DNA from: Guyanagaster necrorhizus
Lineage: Eukaryota; Basidiomycota; Agaricomycetes; Agaricales; Physalacriaceae
DNA length: 64,000 nt
Direction: 5' to 3'
NCBI RefSeq assembly: GCF_019112545.1
Contig: NW_025064904.1
Location: forward strand, 1-64,000
Made by a program: the position numbers and the translations under genes. Below the pieces are notes generated by a model, which did not search any database, was not told the DNA's origin, and saw nothing but the letters and a program-made list of their open reading frames with translations. Positions 11,905 through 25,629 of this stretch are shown here, piece after piece. Within the stretch, counting starts at the first letter, position 1, and each line of letters starts with the position of its first letter.

Positions 11905-14900
11905 TCTCAATGGCTTAATTTAGAGATAATTTATAGTCATGTATAGTGTTGTCAGCATTGAGAAGCTTTTCATTTACCCATTGGTTAGATTCCAGCCTAT
12001 AACCCTTCTAGCTAATGAGGTAATCCACCATAGTTGTCATGCCACCACCTTTTACCCTGATTTTTCAGAGTTTATAGTCTAGAACTTGGTTGACTTCATA
12101 GTGTTCTTCATCATTGATAAGATCAGACAGCAGAGGCAGTGGTCATTCCTGGTTAGAGAATGCAGGACCAATATATGGTGTCAGCAATGCCTCATTGAAG
12201 ACATTATGGATTTTCCAGGTTGTGGGTAGTTTCAGTTTGTAGGTGCTGGTGCCTACTTTTGTTGTTACTGCAAATGGGCTAGTTCACTTGTTAGCCAATT
12301 TGCATTTGAGCTGTGGGAGGTGAAGATTAGTTGTGTCCAGCCATACTTTGTCATTGAGAGAATAATTGTGAGCTGCATGGCAATGTTTGTCATATTAATT
12401 TTTCATACTCATAGCAGTCTTGTCAAGGGCTGTCTTGATTTCTGCATAGATTTTTGCTATTGTGATTGCAAAATCCATGGAGGCAGGGATGATGGTTCAA
12501 TGTCATTCTGTTTATGTAGTGTGAAGATGTCATCCATAGTTTATGAAGAATGGGGTTTTTTCTATTGCTGAGTGTACTCAATTGTTGTGTTAAAAGGTAG
12601 CAAGAGCAAGCCATTCCATCCAGTCATCTTGTTGATAGTTGATAAAGAGGCAAAGATATTTTTCTACCTCTTAGTTCACATGCTCCATCTGCCTATCAGT
12701 TTGGGAGTGATAAGCAGTAGAGGTGTTGTGTTTGATGAAAAGAAGTCAATAGAGGTCATCAAGAAATTTCAAGATGAACTGAGGTCCTCAATCAGAGATA
12801 ACTATCTGTGGCATACCATATTTAGCATAAACTTCATCTTATAAGATCTTTGCCCATCCTTTGGAGGTTAATTCAGTAGAGCAGACAATGAAAATAATGG
12901 TCTTTGAGAAGCAGTTGACTATAATGAGGATTGCATCATAGCCATTGCAGTCAGAGAGATCAGTAATCATGTTGACCAAGATGTGGATCCAAGACTCTGA
13001 TAGGATCTCATTTGAGTGAAGCAGTGTGGCTTAGACACAGGTTGATGACTTACCACATTGGCAGACTTTGCATGCCTTGATATATGTGGTAATGTCATTC
13101 TCCATCTTGGGCCACCAGTATTCCTGCAGCACTAATTCTTTTGTCTTGGCAATACCAAGGTGACCAGCAGTGGCATGATCATGACAAGTGGCTATGATCT
13201 CACCATGTAGTGCTTGATCCCATGGGATGTAGATTCATTCATCATAACAGATCAGCTCTTCTTCCTTTGTCATTCCTTGTTTATGATTGAGAGAGAGGAT
13301 CACCTATTGGTCCTATTTATGGCTGTCTCAAGTCACACTTTTGATGCATTCATAGATCTCCTCCTCTGTCAGCATTATCATAGCTCAGAAGTGTTCAGGT
13401 CATAACAATGTTACTCCCTTGTTATCAGTCTCCCTCTGATCATGATCTGCTTGTCAGCTTAAGAGATTGGCTTTTTTGTTTGCTGTGTCAGCCTTGTGGT
13501 AGAGTGTGTACTGGTACTGACTGAGTTCTGTGACCTATCCGGCTTGCTGGTGACACACCCTCTTCATGTTCAGGCATGTAAAATTGTGAAAATTGTGAAT
13601 ACATAGACTGCATTCTAGTCCAGTAAGCATGTAACAGAAAATAGGACTAGAGCACACAGAAACCTAGCTATCATAATGCTAAACTGAAGTAGCAATAAGC
13701 AGAGTGCATGGTCTAGTAACAGACTAATACCAGAGGGGTTAGGCTGCATGTGAGGTCTCAGCACTTGGCCCTAAATGCACCAATACTATTACAAGAAAAC
13801 ATGCTAAAAATAAAAAGACTACAATCAAAATATGATCAGCAATCCTGATCACATTGATCAATGATGCACTGATGGGACATGCTTTAGAACAGGGAACTGA
13901 GACCCAAAGAAAGGTATCTGAATAACAGGGTGCTGAACAGAGAAGTGACATGATAGCAACAAAGAAATAGATAGAGGAATACTACCCTCAGAGATAAATA
14001 GCATGTGTACTGCTCAGAGACTTGCCTGCATACTTACCATGCCTTAGCATGCTTAATATAGTGAGGGACTCCGCATCATACTATAGTATGACACCTACTA
14101 TATTAGGTCAGTTAATTAATGCATGTCAGGCCAGAAGCAGTGCAATTTATGAGCCAGAGAGAATATGTTGAGACATGGGAGAAGAGAATATAACTATTGT
14201 GGCTGACTTCAGACATGAGAGATAACTCTGGGGGTCCAGAACAGTTTACTGCTGTCAGAGATGTGTCACTAAGGCAAGAAAAAAGCAAGCAGACCTGGCA
14301 AGGCCAGCTAGCTGATGTCAGCTAGTGAAGGAACAGTAGGCACAGTCATCACCCAGAAGAGAATAAGCATGGTAACTGCAATATGTATGCAAATAATACC
14401 TGTGAGATCTGACACAGAGTCTCACACTTTGAGGATACCATAGTAGGATTGTATTAGTAAGTATCCTAGTAGAGTATTTAAATATGGTATTGTATGACTG
14501 GAAGAGGGAGTTTTCTGACCCCCCATAGTTGCAGTGTATTGGACACAGAAAGCCTTGCACTCTAGCTCTGGGTTTGTGTTAGTAACTCTGGGCAAAAGAA
14601 TAAACTTATTATTGAATATCATTGAGAGAGCAGTGAGAACTAAGCAAGGCATTGAAGCTTGTGAAGGATTTAGGCCCAGTTTGATAAGAGGTTTTGGATT
14701 GTGCTATAACCTGAGAATAAGAGAGCAGTGTCTGAAGGGCATCATCTTGAGTTTTTGAGGTATTTATGACATGTGGCACTACAGGTGGCAGAGGTTCAAA
14801 CCCTTTGGTCTGTCAGACAGGGTTTCATTGTGTTTGTGTCTCTGGATCATATAGGTTTGAATCCTGTGGGTCTATGATTAGTTTGGAAACTTGTGAACAG

Positions 14901-17610
14901 AGATCTGTACTCTTTGGCACTTGTGGACATGTTTGTGATTGGTTTTTGCTTAGAGTGTGAAGCTTTGAGTTGTGTATCATGTGTGTTAGAGATTTGAGTT
15001 GATCTGAGCTGTGCTTGAGACTATTTGAGAGTTTTGAAGGAGTGTTTCGATGCATTGTATTGAACTACAGTACTTTTTGCCTTGAGACCTGGCAACACCA
15101 ATTGCCACCTCTTGTTTTGATAAAATGAAAAGCTTTGAGACTTAGAAAGGCCTCAGACTGTTGTAAGCATGCTATTACTATTCACATGCTGTGATCTCAT
15201 TGAAGAAGACAATTATATTTGTTGATTGCTACTTTTATCACATTATAATCCCCCCATGAACTAAGAGTTTTGTGTGAGTGTGAGTGTGGTCAGTGGATAA
15301 TGCTCTGCTGTATCCATTTTCATCTTGCACATGCTCAGATCCTCTTCACTGGCAGTTCAACTTCTGCAGTTGTCAGAAGTACCATAGGTTTTGATGATTG
15401 GTCCAGATCTCAAAAATTTCTACTGCTCCAACAAGATAATGTCACCATTCTTCTAAGGCGAGCATAATGGCAAGAAGTTCCTTGTCATAGATTTCATAGT
15501 TTCACTCAATGATTGTAAATACCTTAGATAGGAATGTGACAGGATGCCATTTCTTATCTTGTTTCTGAGACAGGATGGCCCTGATTGCTCCCTCACTTGA
15601 GTCGGCCTCAACTCAGAATTTGCCTTCCTGCATAGGAATAGTGAGTATGACATCTTCAGCTAACCATCTTTTTAGATCATCGAAGGTGATTTGCTGGGAG
15701 AGACCTCATATCCAGGGGGTATTGCCAGTCAGTTGTATCATGGGTCAGATGATTTTGCTGCAGTCTCAGATAAACCATTGGTAGAAGTTAGTAAACCCAA
15801 GGAATGATTGTAATTCCTTCTTTTTGACTGGCTCCAGCTATTCAGTCACCTCTGCTACCTTGATGGGGTCCATTCAGATACTTCCTTTGCTGATGATGAC
15901 TCTGAGATACTTGGTTTTGAGTACCTCAAATTCACATTTCTTAGCTTTAAGAAATAATTTATGCTTTCTCATAAGGGCCAGCATCTGTCATACCAGCTTC
16001 CTGTGCTCCTTTTTGGTTTTTAACATGATTAGAATATTGTCGAGATAGATGGTGACCTTTTCAGTAGTGATGAAGTCTTTGAATATATTGTTCATCATCC
16101 ACTGGAATGTTGCTGGAGAATTAGTGAGCCCAAAGAACATGACTGTTGGCTCAAATAGGCCCTAATTTGTCCTGAATGCCACTTTCCATTCATCTCCCTC
16201 CTTAATATGAACATTGTTATATCTCTATCAGACATCAAGCTTGGTGTAGTATTTAGCTCTCTGAAGTTTATCCATCAATTCCAAGATCAATAGAAGAGGA
16301 TACCGATTCTTGATGATCATCTTGTTAAGTTTTTGATAGTCTTGGACTGGATGAAGCTTGCCATCTTTCTTCTTGATGAAGAAGAATGGCGATGCCATAA
16401 AAGACTTTGAGGGCCTGATTTGTCTATTAGACAAGTTTTCATCTAGAAACTTGTCAAGTTTCTGTTGTTTGTTGTTACCAAGTGGGTATATTTTATAATC
16501 CAAGTTGGCATTTGCATTTGGGATTAGCTTGATCATATGGTCTCAAGGCTTTGACTCTGATAATTCATCAAAGCTCTCTTTCTTGAATAGGTCCCTGAAG
16601 TTGCATGCTCAATCAGGTACCATTTCTTCAAAAGTCCTTTCCTCCTTCTACTCATTGGCTTTAGCAGCCAGATTGTTGGTGTAATATACTGCACAAATAT
16701 GCAGTTCGCATTGGATGTCAACAGCCAAAATAGTTTCTCCTTCCTCCATCTCTTCATCCCACTGATCCTCTGGATCTTCATCAGAGAGTTTAAATAGAAT
16801 CTTCTAACACTGGCATCTTGCGAATATGATCCATCCAGTTTTCCAATTGATTAGTGGATTGTAATGGATAAGTCAGTCATGGCCAAGAAAGATTTCCTTG
16901 GTTCCAAGATCCATGATGGCCAAGTCAATCCATTCTGAGTGATCACCAATTGTGAGTCTAAGTTCTATGAACTCAGTGATTGAACCAGCTTAGTTTTTGG
17001 TTCTATCAGCATTGTAAACAGAAATTGGAGCTACTGTTGCTTGAGTTGGGAGCTTATGCTTGTTGACGAAAGCACAGTTGATAGAGCTTCCTGTGCACCC
17101 ACTGTCAATGAGCACTATTACCACATGGAGAGAATGAGATGTAAGAGTTTCGATTTAGACCTTAGTGAGTAGGTCTCATCCAGCTGTTTTGGTCTGTTGG
17201 ATGAATTTTCATAGTTTCTAAAGTTCGTCAAGCCACTCTAAAGCTTAGCACTATTTGGCTATTTTCATTCCTTCCACCATCTCATTAATGACTTCTTCAG
17301 TCTGAGTTCAGTGGACCCAATTTTTGAGTACAGCTTTAGTCACTGTTTCGTCCTTAGTGTTTCTGATGGCCTGCCAAGTCCATTCAGTGTTGAATGGTTT
17401 GAGCCATGCATTGAGGCTCTCTACCTCTGTTTGGTCTGAGGGTGCTTGAGTTTTTTTTTGCAATTCTTTGGTGTGCAGAGTGTAAACTGGTTGTATATTT
17501 GAATGCATGATATAAATGAGTATAGGGGTAACTACAGAAGTACTATCAGTCTGACTAGTGGCTGGAGTTTACACACTATAAAAGTCTTTAGCCAGCACAG
17601 TGGAATCACT
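11905..17610 (-). pseudogene. Decayed pol of B (interrupted by insertion X)
   Basis: Reading from right to left: pol start near 17600, protease near 17100, RT 16540-15780 (an open piece at 16228-16536 ends in AKYYTKLDV), RNase H 15700-15353, then, across the 13551-15348 insertion, RNase H end, integrase zinc-finger region (about 13250-13060), core (13030-12600) and chromodomain down to about 11905. Many nonsense codons. Reverse transcriptase/integrase polyprotein, dead copy. Confidence 0.8.
13551..15348. mobile_element. Unclassified 1.8-kb insertion X inside B pol
   Basis: The B RNase H sequence breaks after CTGG (13547-13550) and resumes after a second CTGG (15349-15352). The insert starts TGACACACCC and ends CCTCTTCA, so it has TG...CA ends and a 4-bp duplication, as for an LTR. 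Inside are a TATA-like gtatttaaatatgg near 14476 and aataaac near 14600, but no terminal repeat pair and no recognisable protein. A large solo LTR or a non-autonomous element is possible; family unknown. Confidence 0.5.
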
Positions 17611-17704
17611 CACTGATCAGCCCCTTCTTTTACCTCCTCCACTTTTGTTTCTATGCCAAGTCCTTCTTTTTCCTTTTGTAATTCAGCAATTTGAGCCTAT
17701 ATGT

Positions 17705-18222
17705 TGTTACAATTTTTCCTATTTTCTTTTCTTTTCCCTTGGAAATGACCTCTATCTTTACTTAGTCAGGGTGCTTAGGCCAGCACCTAGGACTGTGAGA
17801 ATGCTTAGCTCAGCAACCCAGTCAGTCACCCTCTTATCGCATTGCTGTGTGCTGTGAAGAAAGAGACAATGACCCTTTTGTCCATCAACTGTGGCACAGC
17901 AGTAACAGCACAATAGCAGGACAATAGCTTTTGTGGAGAGACTGGCTAAAGAGAGAGTAACAGCACAACAGCAACACAACAGCTTTTGTGAACATTTATT
18001 AATAGCTAGATAACAGAACAGTATTTAAGTAGCATAGCTCTCACTGTAATACCCCAGCTTTGAGCTAAAGTTTATTCTCTACCATCCTATCTCGAGTGAC
18101 TTGCAATGCCTTGACCACACACCTCTGTTAACACATCAGTGAACTCAGTCGGACATACCCAAAGTGCGAGGTACTGAACTGTTTATCATGTGTTAATAGT
18201 CACGTGGAGTTTGAGCTTAATA
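17705..18222 (+). repeat. 5' LTR of A (518 bp)
   Basis: TGTTACAATTTTTCC...GAGCTTAATA (sibling end TTAACA, C>T). TATTTAAG is at about 18022, 34 bp before AGCTTTGAGCTAA (18056-18068), the presumed RNA 5' end. It holds two copies of an agtaacagcacaa...cttttgtg unit; the 3' LTR holds one, accounting for the 46-bp length difference. Confidence 0.9.
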
Positions 18223-18223
18223 A

Positions 18224-18236
18224 TTAGCTTGAAGCT
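18224..18236 (+). other. Primer-binding site of A (self-priming type)
   Basis: TTAGCTTGAAGCT starts one base after the 5' LTR. It is the reverse complement of the LTR block AGCTTTGAGCTAA at 18056-18068 except at the central CpG-derived pair (TG here, CA there), both explained as decay of an ancestral CG. No tRNA-like 3' end match was recognised. Confidence 0.65.
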
Positions 18237-18278
18237 TCTTGCTTCTCTTTCTTAGGCCCAACTGTGCTGAGAAACTGA

Positions 18279-18590
18279 ATGCCCCCTGCCTTAAATCCAT
18301 CTGACTCAAACTTTACTCATGAGTTCTTCAAACTCTTGGCTTCTATCATTGGAATCTTGATTGGTTTATTGGTGATCATACAGCTGTGCCATGGATGCCA
18401 ATCTATTACCACCTGGGCCATCTGACACTACCAAGAATTCCAGCATATCTGCACAATCCTCTAAAATGTCACACCAGACCTCCCCCTCTACGACATCCCT
18501 GCCTCTGTCCAAAACTCTGTCTGACACCCCAAAGAAACAGAAGACGAGCCTGAGTGCTCAACTGAAGAGCGTTCTAGAAAAGAGGAGCAG
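18279..18590 (+). pseudogene. Small membrane ORF of A, decayed
   Basis: Translation from the ATG at 18279 gives MPPALNPSDSN, then a hydrophobic helix of about 22 residues (FFKLLASIIGILIGLLVII), then a basic/aromatic stretch broken by TGA/TAG. It lies before gag in a different frame and overlaps the gag start (18466). It is the counterpart of the intact copy at 39126-39452. Function unknown; see findings. Confidence 0.6.
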
Positions 18591-21345
18591 CAGCAGCAGC
18601 AGCAACACAAGTACCCCCCAAGACCCCTGTCAGCAATCGTCCAAGACTCTGGAAACCCTTGGGCTACAGGATTCCAATGACCCCAACCTAACACCCCCAT
18701 CTCCTCCCCCGAGTGTAGCATCACTGTGTTAAGAACCACTATTGCCCAGTCTGGAATTGGGCATCAGGCTAGAGACTCTCTAGATGCTGTTCAGATAGCT
18801 CCAGTCACCAAAAGTGCTGACAGGCACCAACCCTGACATGCCTCATCAATGAGGAGTAGTGGAAAAGAAACAAGGGTCAGTAGTCCTGACCCTTTCTTCA
18901 ATGACACCAACAGGAACGAGGTCTGATACTGGCAAGCAGCATCAAGGGCAGCCAGTAGGCTGGAATGAGGAGGAGCCCCATGCCTACCAAGGCATAATCC
19001 AGTGGTACTAAACCCAATATGACCAACCTCCCGATCCCTTGTCCAGTTCCTCAAAGGACAGACATGGACTAACCACTAGGCCAGTCATACCCTAGTTAGC
19101 ACTACCAACTCTCCATTCTGAGAACCTATCACCTCTGCCAATGAGCCTGACCCTTGGACCAGGCCAGTTGCCAGAGTCATCCATGCCGACAACTACCACT
19201 GGGAGGAGCTGACACTTCTCGACAATGACTGCCCGTTATCATATGGGACAGACACCATCGCCAACACTGATGATATCTCTCTCTAGAGAAATAGGATACC
19301 ATCAGACCAGGGATCAATCAGGAGTGATGATGAGCATATTGACTCCACTGGAGACCTCAAAAGGGTTCTCGACAGGCCAATTGCCGACCTCTTCCTTCAC
19401 CCCTGGTTCTATAGAAACTTCCATCGGTATCGCAGAGCAGTGGTGCCACCAGCAGAAGGAGAGGAAGAGCAGCCCAACTGGGAGCCTACTCCTCGATCCG
19501 ATCCCGATGATGCTGAGCCGAGTACTCAGCCCCACACCACTTGCCCAGGAAACCTTCGGCCAGCAAGGCAGTTCTCTCCTCGAGGAGACCACTGACAAGG
19601 GGGCCAAAGGGGATGACGAGGCTGAGGAGGAGGACCAAGGCAGCCGGATGGTGGACCCCATCCTTGAGTGGAGCAGTATCATCAGCATGACCATGCGCCA
19701 CGAACAAGAAAAGAAATGACAGGAGCACAAGGCATAGGAGAAAGAATTTATTTGGTTATATCAAGAACAGGTAGCTGAATTATGGAGGGATGATCGCTGG
19801 CTGTGATCATCTCTGAGACAAAGGTATATCACCACTGATCATGTTGAGAAAGACAAGATCTTACAGTATGCCACAATGAAGTATGCTATTCTTGATTTTA
19901 ATCAATGCTTCTTATATTATCAGATAATGGTGATGCCACTATACTGATCAAGGTTCAGCAAACAAGAGGCACTAATGTCATGGACCTCAAATGTGATGCC
20001 GTCCAAGTCACCATATACAGCATCATCAATTCGAACGGCGACATCAAGGTATTCGCTTGCCACATTGGCTGTCTGCAGCATGGCATCTCAGCTAGCCTGA
20101 TCTCATAGACAGCTGAGGATCTATCACCTGAATCCCTAGACCAGCACAGGAAGCCGACTATTGGGAGGACAGTCATCTCCCGATGAAGCAACCAGATCAG
20201 GTCCTACCGATCAGAAGAAGGATGACCTCAAGGCAATAGCACAGAGGTGGACCATCAAGGATGGGTGAATCATCCAAAAGGAGGGACCACCGACCCCAAG
20301 AAGTCCTGTTGCTGATGATGGGTTCTTACACTCCTTTCCAGGGCCCCCGACAGATTGAGACAGTCCCTCTAGGAGAGAACCCCTGAATTCAATGACACCT
20401 CTTGATTCGAAGGTGCATATACTGAATGTCAGACCAATGCTAGGGCAGGAGCCACTCTCTTTCAAAGGGGCTTCAGATGATATTGACCACTTCCTTATGG
20501 ACTGCGACCAATACTTTCAGGTGTTTGCCTCATACTTTCTCTATGACATATATAAGGTAAACTATACCATCACCTACTTTGAAGACAAGGCAAAGGTATG
20601 GTGGATACTACTAGCCCCAAACTTCTGGTCAACTACCTGACAACACCACCGGTATCCCACCTAGACAGTACTGAAGCAGATGATCTATGACAAGTTCATG
20701 GACCCTGCAGTATGAGAAGTCCACAAGTTGAAGATGAAAGAATACAAGATGGGCAACAAGGTGGTGCTGGACTACTTCAACAAATTAGAGTGACTCAGGA
20801 AACTCGCCGGAATCTGAGAAGACATAGCCGACTCGGAATGAATGGTTGAGTATATGAAGTGGGGAGTGCTGCCTCATTACCTCAAGACCATTTCAGATCT
20901 CAGCTATAGTATTCCAGTTGGCTATGATGATTGAAAGTCCTGAATCTTCCTAATGTGGTAGGAGCGACAGTGACAGAAGGTGGAGTCAGCAAACCTGTGG
21001 GACTGGCACCAGTATCAGGGACAGGGCTCAAAGCCCTCCACCTCTCATGCAACCATGCCCATCAGACCCAGCAGCTCAGGCTCAACTTCCCAGAATGACA
21101 GGAAGCAAACTGATAAGGGCCCAAGTATCAAAACAGGTAAGCAGATTGACAAGAATTGCCTCAAGAAGGAGGGAAAGTGCTTCAATTGTGACTAACCAGG
21201 CCACATGGCACAAAATTGCCCAGAGAAAAAGAACAAATGCACATGAGAGGACATCAGGACACAGATTGCCAAACTGACAAAGGAGGCACAAGACCTCAGG
21301 AACAATGATAAATCTGAGGAGGTAAAAGAAGGGGCTGAGCAGTAA
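18466..21345 (+). pseudogene. Decayed gag of A
   Basis: Start ATG 18466, stop TAA 21343-21345, one frame with several internal stops. The N-terminal third is Pro/Ser/Thr-rich with a six-Ser run encoded by agc repeats near 18585. The middle is acidic (EEEDQGSR near 19640). The capsid-like segment with FEDKAKVWWILL lies near 20580, and the zinc knuckle (CFNCD*PGHMAQNC) near 21180. The end, GTA AAA GAA GGG GCT, sits where the -1 shift into pol would occur. Confidence 0.75.
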
Positions 21346-24300
21346 GCAATTTGACTGTCTCAGCCAAAGAAATAAGTAACAGGTCACAAACTGCTGGACA
21401 GACTGACACTTTATCCTCTGTAGAATCACACCTCATGCCTAAATTATGCATGCATTCGAATATACCTGATCTTGTTACTCAGAACCCAGAATCGCCTAAG
21501 GAACCAACTCCTATAACTCAAGCGCTGATGAAGGGCCGAAGAGGGGCAGAGAGCCCCAAAGGTGTGTTTTCATCAAAAGTTCATCAAACTAAAAATATAG
21601 AACAGACTCAACTGCTTTCGGACTGAACAGAGGTAGAGAACTCTACTGATTGGCTAAAGCTATTCGATACCAAATGGACTTAGCAAGCCATTAAAGATGC
21701 CAAGGATAAAGCAGCAGCAAAAGCCATACTCAAGAATTGAGTGCACAAGTCCTGGACTGAGAAAGTAATCAACGACATAATTGCTGAAATGCAGGTTGCA
21801 GAATGATACCACACTCTGGAATGGCTCAATGAACTACATGGGCCACAAAAGTTCATCCAAAGAGCCAAATCTACTGGAAAGGATTTACTAGCCAAAGTAC
21901 AGATTGAGATATTAATGCCTTGATCAACCCATACAGTCACTGCACTGATTAACAGTGGCTGCACAGAAAGTAGCATCAATTGGGCTTTCATCAACAAGCA
22001 TCAATTGCCCACCCAGACAACAGCGGCACCCATTCCAGTCTATAATGCAGATAGGACAAGGAACCAAGCTGGATTGATTATTGAATACATAGAGCTTAGG
22101 CTCACTATCAGTGATTATTCAGAACGAATTGATCTAGCAGTAACTGACCTAGAAACAAAGGAAGTGTTTCTCAATCATGATTAGCTGATCAGACATAATC
22201 CACTGATCAATTGGAAGACTGGACACATCATTTTTGCTCAATGTCAATGCTGAAAGATTCCATTCGAACTGCTGGATGAAGATCCCGAGGACCAGTGGGA
22301 TGAAGAAATGGAAGACGGTGAAACCATTCTCACCATTGACCTACAAAGGGCCATTAGCATTCACACAGTACATCATGCTAATGACCTAGTGGCAAAGGCC
22401 AATGCCAGAAAAGGGGAAAGGACATTCGAAGAAATGGTACCCAAATAGACATGTGACTATTGGAATTTATTCGAAAAAGAAAGTTTTGATGAACTACCTG
22501 ATGCAAAACCCTGGGACCATGCCATCGAACTAATTCCTAACACCAATGCAAACTTGGACTGCAAGTGTTACCCACTAGACAGCAATAAACAACAAGAACT
22601 AGACAAGTTTCTTGAAGAGAACTTATCTAGCAGGAGAATTCGACCATCAAAGTCACCAATGGCATTGCCCTTCTTTTTTGTCAAAAAGAAGGATGGAAAA
22701 CTATATCCAGTACAGGATTATCAGAAGCTCAACGAGATGACAATCAAAAACTGTTATCTCCTTCTGTTGATCTCAGAATTAATAGACAAACTTTAAGGCA
22801 TAAAATATTACACCAAACTGGATGTTCGGTGGGGATACAACAATGTGCGTATCAAGGAGGGCAATGAGTGGAAGGCCACTTTTCGAATGAACCATGGTTT
22901 GTTCAAACCGATGGTTATATTCTTCGGACTGACCAACTCACCAGCCATCTTTCAGTGGATGATGAATGACATCTTCAAAGATCTCATTGCCATGGGGAAG
23001 GTCACAATCTATTTGGACGACATACTCATTATGTCCAAAACCAAGGAAGAACACCGAAGGATAGTACATCAGGTGCTATCCTTGATGAGGAAGCATCGAC
23101 TCTTCCTCAAGGCTGAAAAATGCAAATTCGAGGTATTAGAAACAGAATACCTTGGAGTCATTATCAGCAAAGGAAGCATCAGAATGGACCCCATCAAAGT
23201 GGCAGGGGTAACTGAATGGCTGGAACCAACCAAGAAGAAGGAGCTACAATCATTTCTCAGATTCACCAACTTCTACCAATGGTTCATCTGGGATTACAGC
23301 AAAATAGTGTGACCTATAATGCAATTAACCGAAAATTCCCCATGGAGCTGGAAAATTTTCCAATGGGCAGCATTTGATGACCTTAAACGTCGATTAGCTG
23401 AAGATGTCATCCTGGCAATTTCTAGCCAAGATAGGAAATTCTGAGTGGAAGCCAACTCTAGTGAAGGCACAGTTGGAGCCATACTCTTACAGGAACAGGA
23501 TAATAAATGGTGACCAGTCACCTTTATGTCGAAGGCACTCATGATAACAGAGTGCAACTACAAAATCTATGACAAAGAACTTCTCACTATAATGCTCGCC
23601 CTTGCCAAATGGTGGCATTATCTCATTGGAGCCAATCACATATTTGAGATCTGGACTGATCACCAAAATCTCTGATACTTCCGACAACCACAGAAACTCA
23701 ACCACAGACAAGCCAGATGGGTCACAGAACTATCAGAGTATGAGTATACACTCCATCACAAAGCTGGAGTAGCAAACAAGAAGGCGAACTTCCTCAGCCG
23801 CAGAGCGGATCACAACCAAGGAGGAGACGACAACAAGGAGGTCATATTATTACAACTGGAATACTTCTGAGCAATGATCATGCCGACAGAAGAAGAGATG
23901 CATGAACACATCAAGAGCGCCACTTGGGATCCCCACAAGTGGGATCAGAGAATTACCCCATCACTCAATCATAAGCGGGGGCTGAAAAAAGAAGGGGGAT
24001 TGATCTGATACAATGGACGGATCTACATCCCAAGGGATCAAAAGCTCTGTAGTGATATCATTGCCACCTGTCATGATCATGCAACTGCCGGTCATCCCAG
24101 AATTGCAAAAATGAAGAAGCTTATGTTGAGAGAATATTGGTGGCCAAAAATGGACTATAATATCATCTGATATGTCAAAGCTTGTGAAACCTGCTAAAGA
24201 GGCAAGTCATCAACTCAGCAATGAGCAGCACCACTCCACCCAAATGAGGTCCCTTCAACACTATGGACTCACATCTCGGTGGATATGATAACCAGACTTC

Positions 24301-25439
24301 CTGAAAGTGACAGCTATAATGCTATCATTATCATAGTTGATTGCTTCTTGAAAGCAATCATTCCAATCGCCTGCTCCACAGAATTGACATCCAAGGGATG
24401 GGCAAAGATACTATAGGACGAGGTTTATGCAAAGTACAGCATGCCTCAGATAGTGATTTCAGACAGAGGACTACAATTCGTCTCCAAATTCTTGGACGAT
24501 TTGTACTGACTCCTCAATATCAAGAGGAATGCCTCTATGGCATACCACCTACAGACAGATGGCCAAACAGAACGGGCCAACCAGGAAATTGAAAAGTACC
24601 TATGACTTTTCATAAGCTATCAACAGGACGACTGGATGGAATGGCTTGCATTAGCAGCATTCTAACACAACAACAGAATTCACTCTGCAATGGATAAAAC
24701 CCTGTTCTTTGTGAATTATGGATAGAATCCACTAGTTGCACAAACAGGATGAATTCACACAACAACCTCAGCCTCAACAGACTTTGCATCGACAATAGCA
24801 AAGATCCATGAAGAGACCAAGATGGCACTCGAAAAAGCTACCACAACAATGAAGAAGCAGTACGACAAATACAAATGGCCAGCACATGAATATTCAATCA
24901 ATGACAGGGTCTGGTTGGATACTACGAATCTTCACCTACCAAGACTAAAACAGAAACTAGCAGACAAACGAACAGGCTCTTTCAAAGTCATGGCCAAAAT
25001 TGGCAAATCCACATACAAGTTGCAACTATCTGCAACTTGGAAAATTCATAACGTTTTTAATGAAACATTATTGACACCATATGTGGCTCCAGCCTTTCCA
25101 AACCAAGAACAACCACCTCCACCACCAGCAGAACTAATCGACGATGAAAAACACTATGAAATTGATGAAGTGCTAAATCATAAAATCTGAAAGGTTAAAG
25201 CATGAGGCAGAGGCATGAAAACAACTGCTGACTATCTAGTCAGCTGGAAAGGATATGGACTGGAATCAAACCAATGGGTCAATGAAAAATACATGAATGC
25301 AGAGGAGGCGATCCAGGACTACAAACACAGGATCAATATATTGGACATGAAGGGGGTCATATTCAATGTTACATCCGCAAAACTAGATATGATGACAAAA
25401 GGAAGGGAGATGATATCTATAGAGATATACATCAACTGA
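21330..25439 (+). pseudogene. Decayed pol of A: protease, RT, RNase H, integrase, chromodomain
   Basis: Frame -1 relative to gag. Protease lies near 21940 (the DSG of relatives is NSG here). RT runs 22500-23290 with YLDD near 23013 inside an open stretch (22845-23312). RNase H lies near 23450-23800, the integrase zinc-finger region near 24060-24210, the core at 24260-24600, the C-terminal part at 24822-25190 and the chromodomain at 25190-25340 (YLVSWKGYG intact). The frame continues past the chromodomain to 25439. Multiple TGA/TAG codons. Confidence 0.8.
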
Positions 25440-25615
25440 CCTGCTGACAGCAGCAGACATGTTGATGAGGACGATGAAGATGGTGGTGTGATGGATGAGC
25501 CAGAAATAGTCAGAACATACAGTGAAGAGTAATGTGCTACTACAAGTCCAACAGATCAGCCACCTTGCTCAGGCCAAAATGACTTATGCTAACTTAACTA
25601 TTGGGATGATGGTCT

Positions 25616-25629
25616 TAAAGAGGGGGTAA
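25616..25629 (+). other. Polypurine tract of A
   Basis: aaagagggggtaa directly before the 3' LTR. The same tract precedes the LTR in R1 and, on the minus strand, in D, E and B; it is the plus-strand primer site in LTR elements. Confidence 0.75.

Noticed and set aside
14790..14890. tRNA gene-like B boxes (ggttcaaaccc, ggtttgaatcc) in insertion X
   Set aside because: No matching A box or cloverleaf could be found around them.
18582..18606. Microsatellite (agc)n
   Set aside because: Short serine-coding run inside gag of A; not an independent repeat feature.
19314..19730. 138-residue minus-strand ORF inside element A
   Set aside because: It lies opposite the gag frame of A, which carries the family-conserved sequence. 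Its length is a by-product of the GC-richer gag code.
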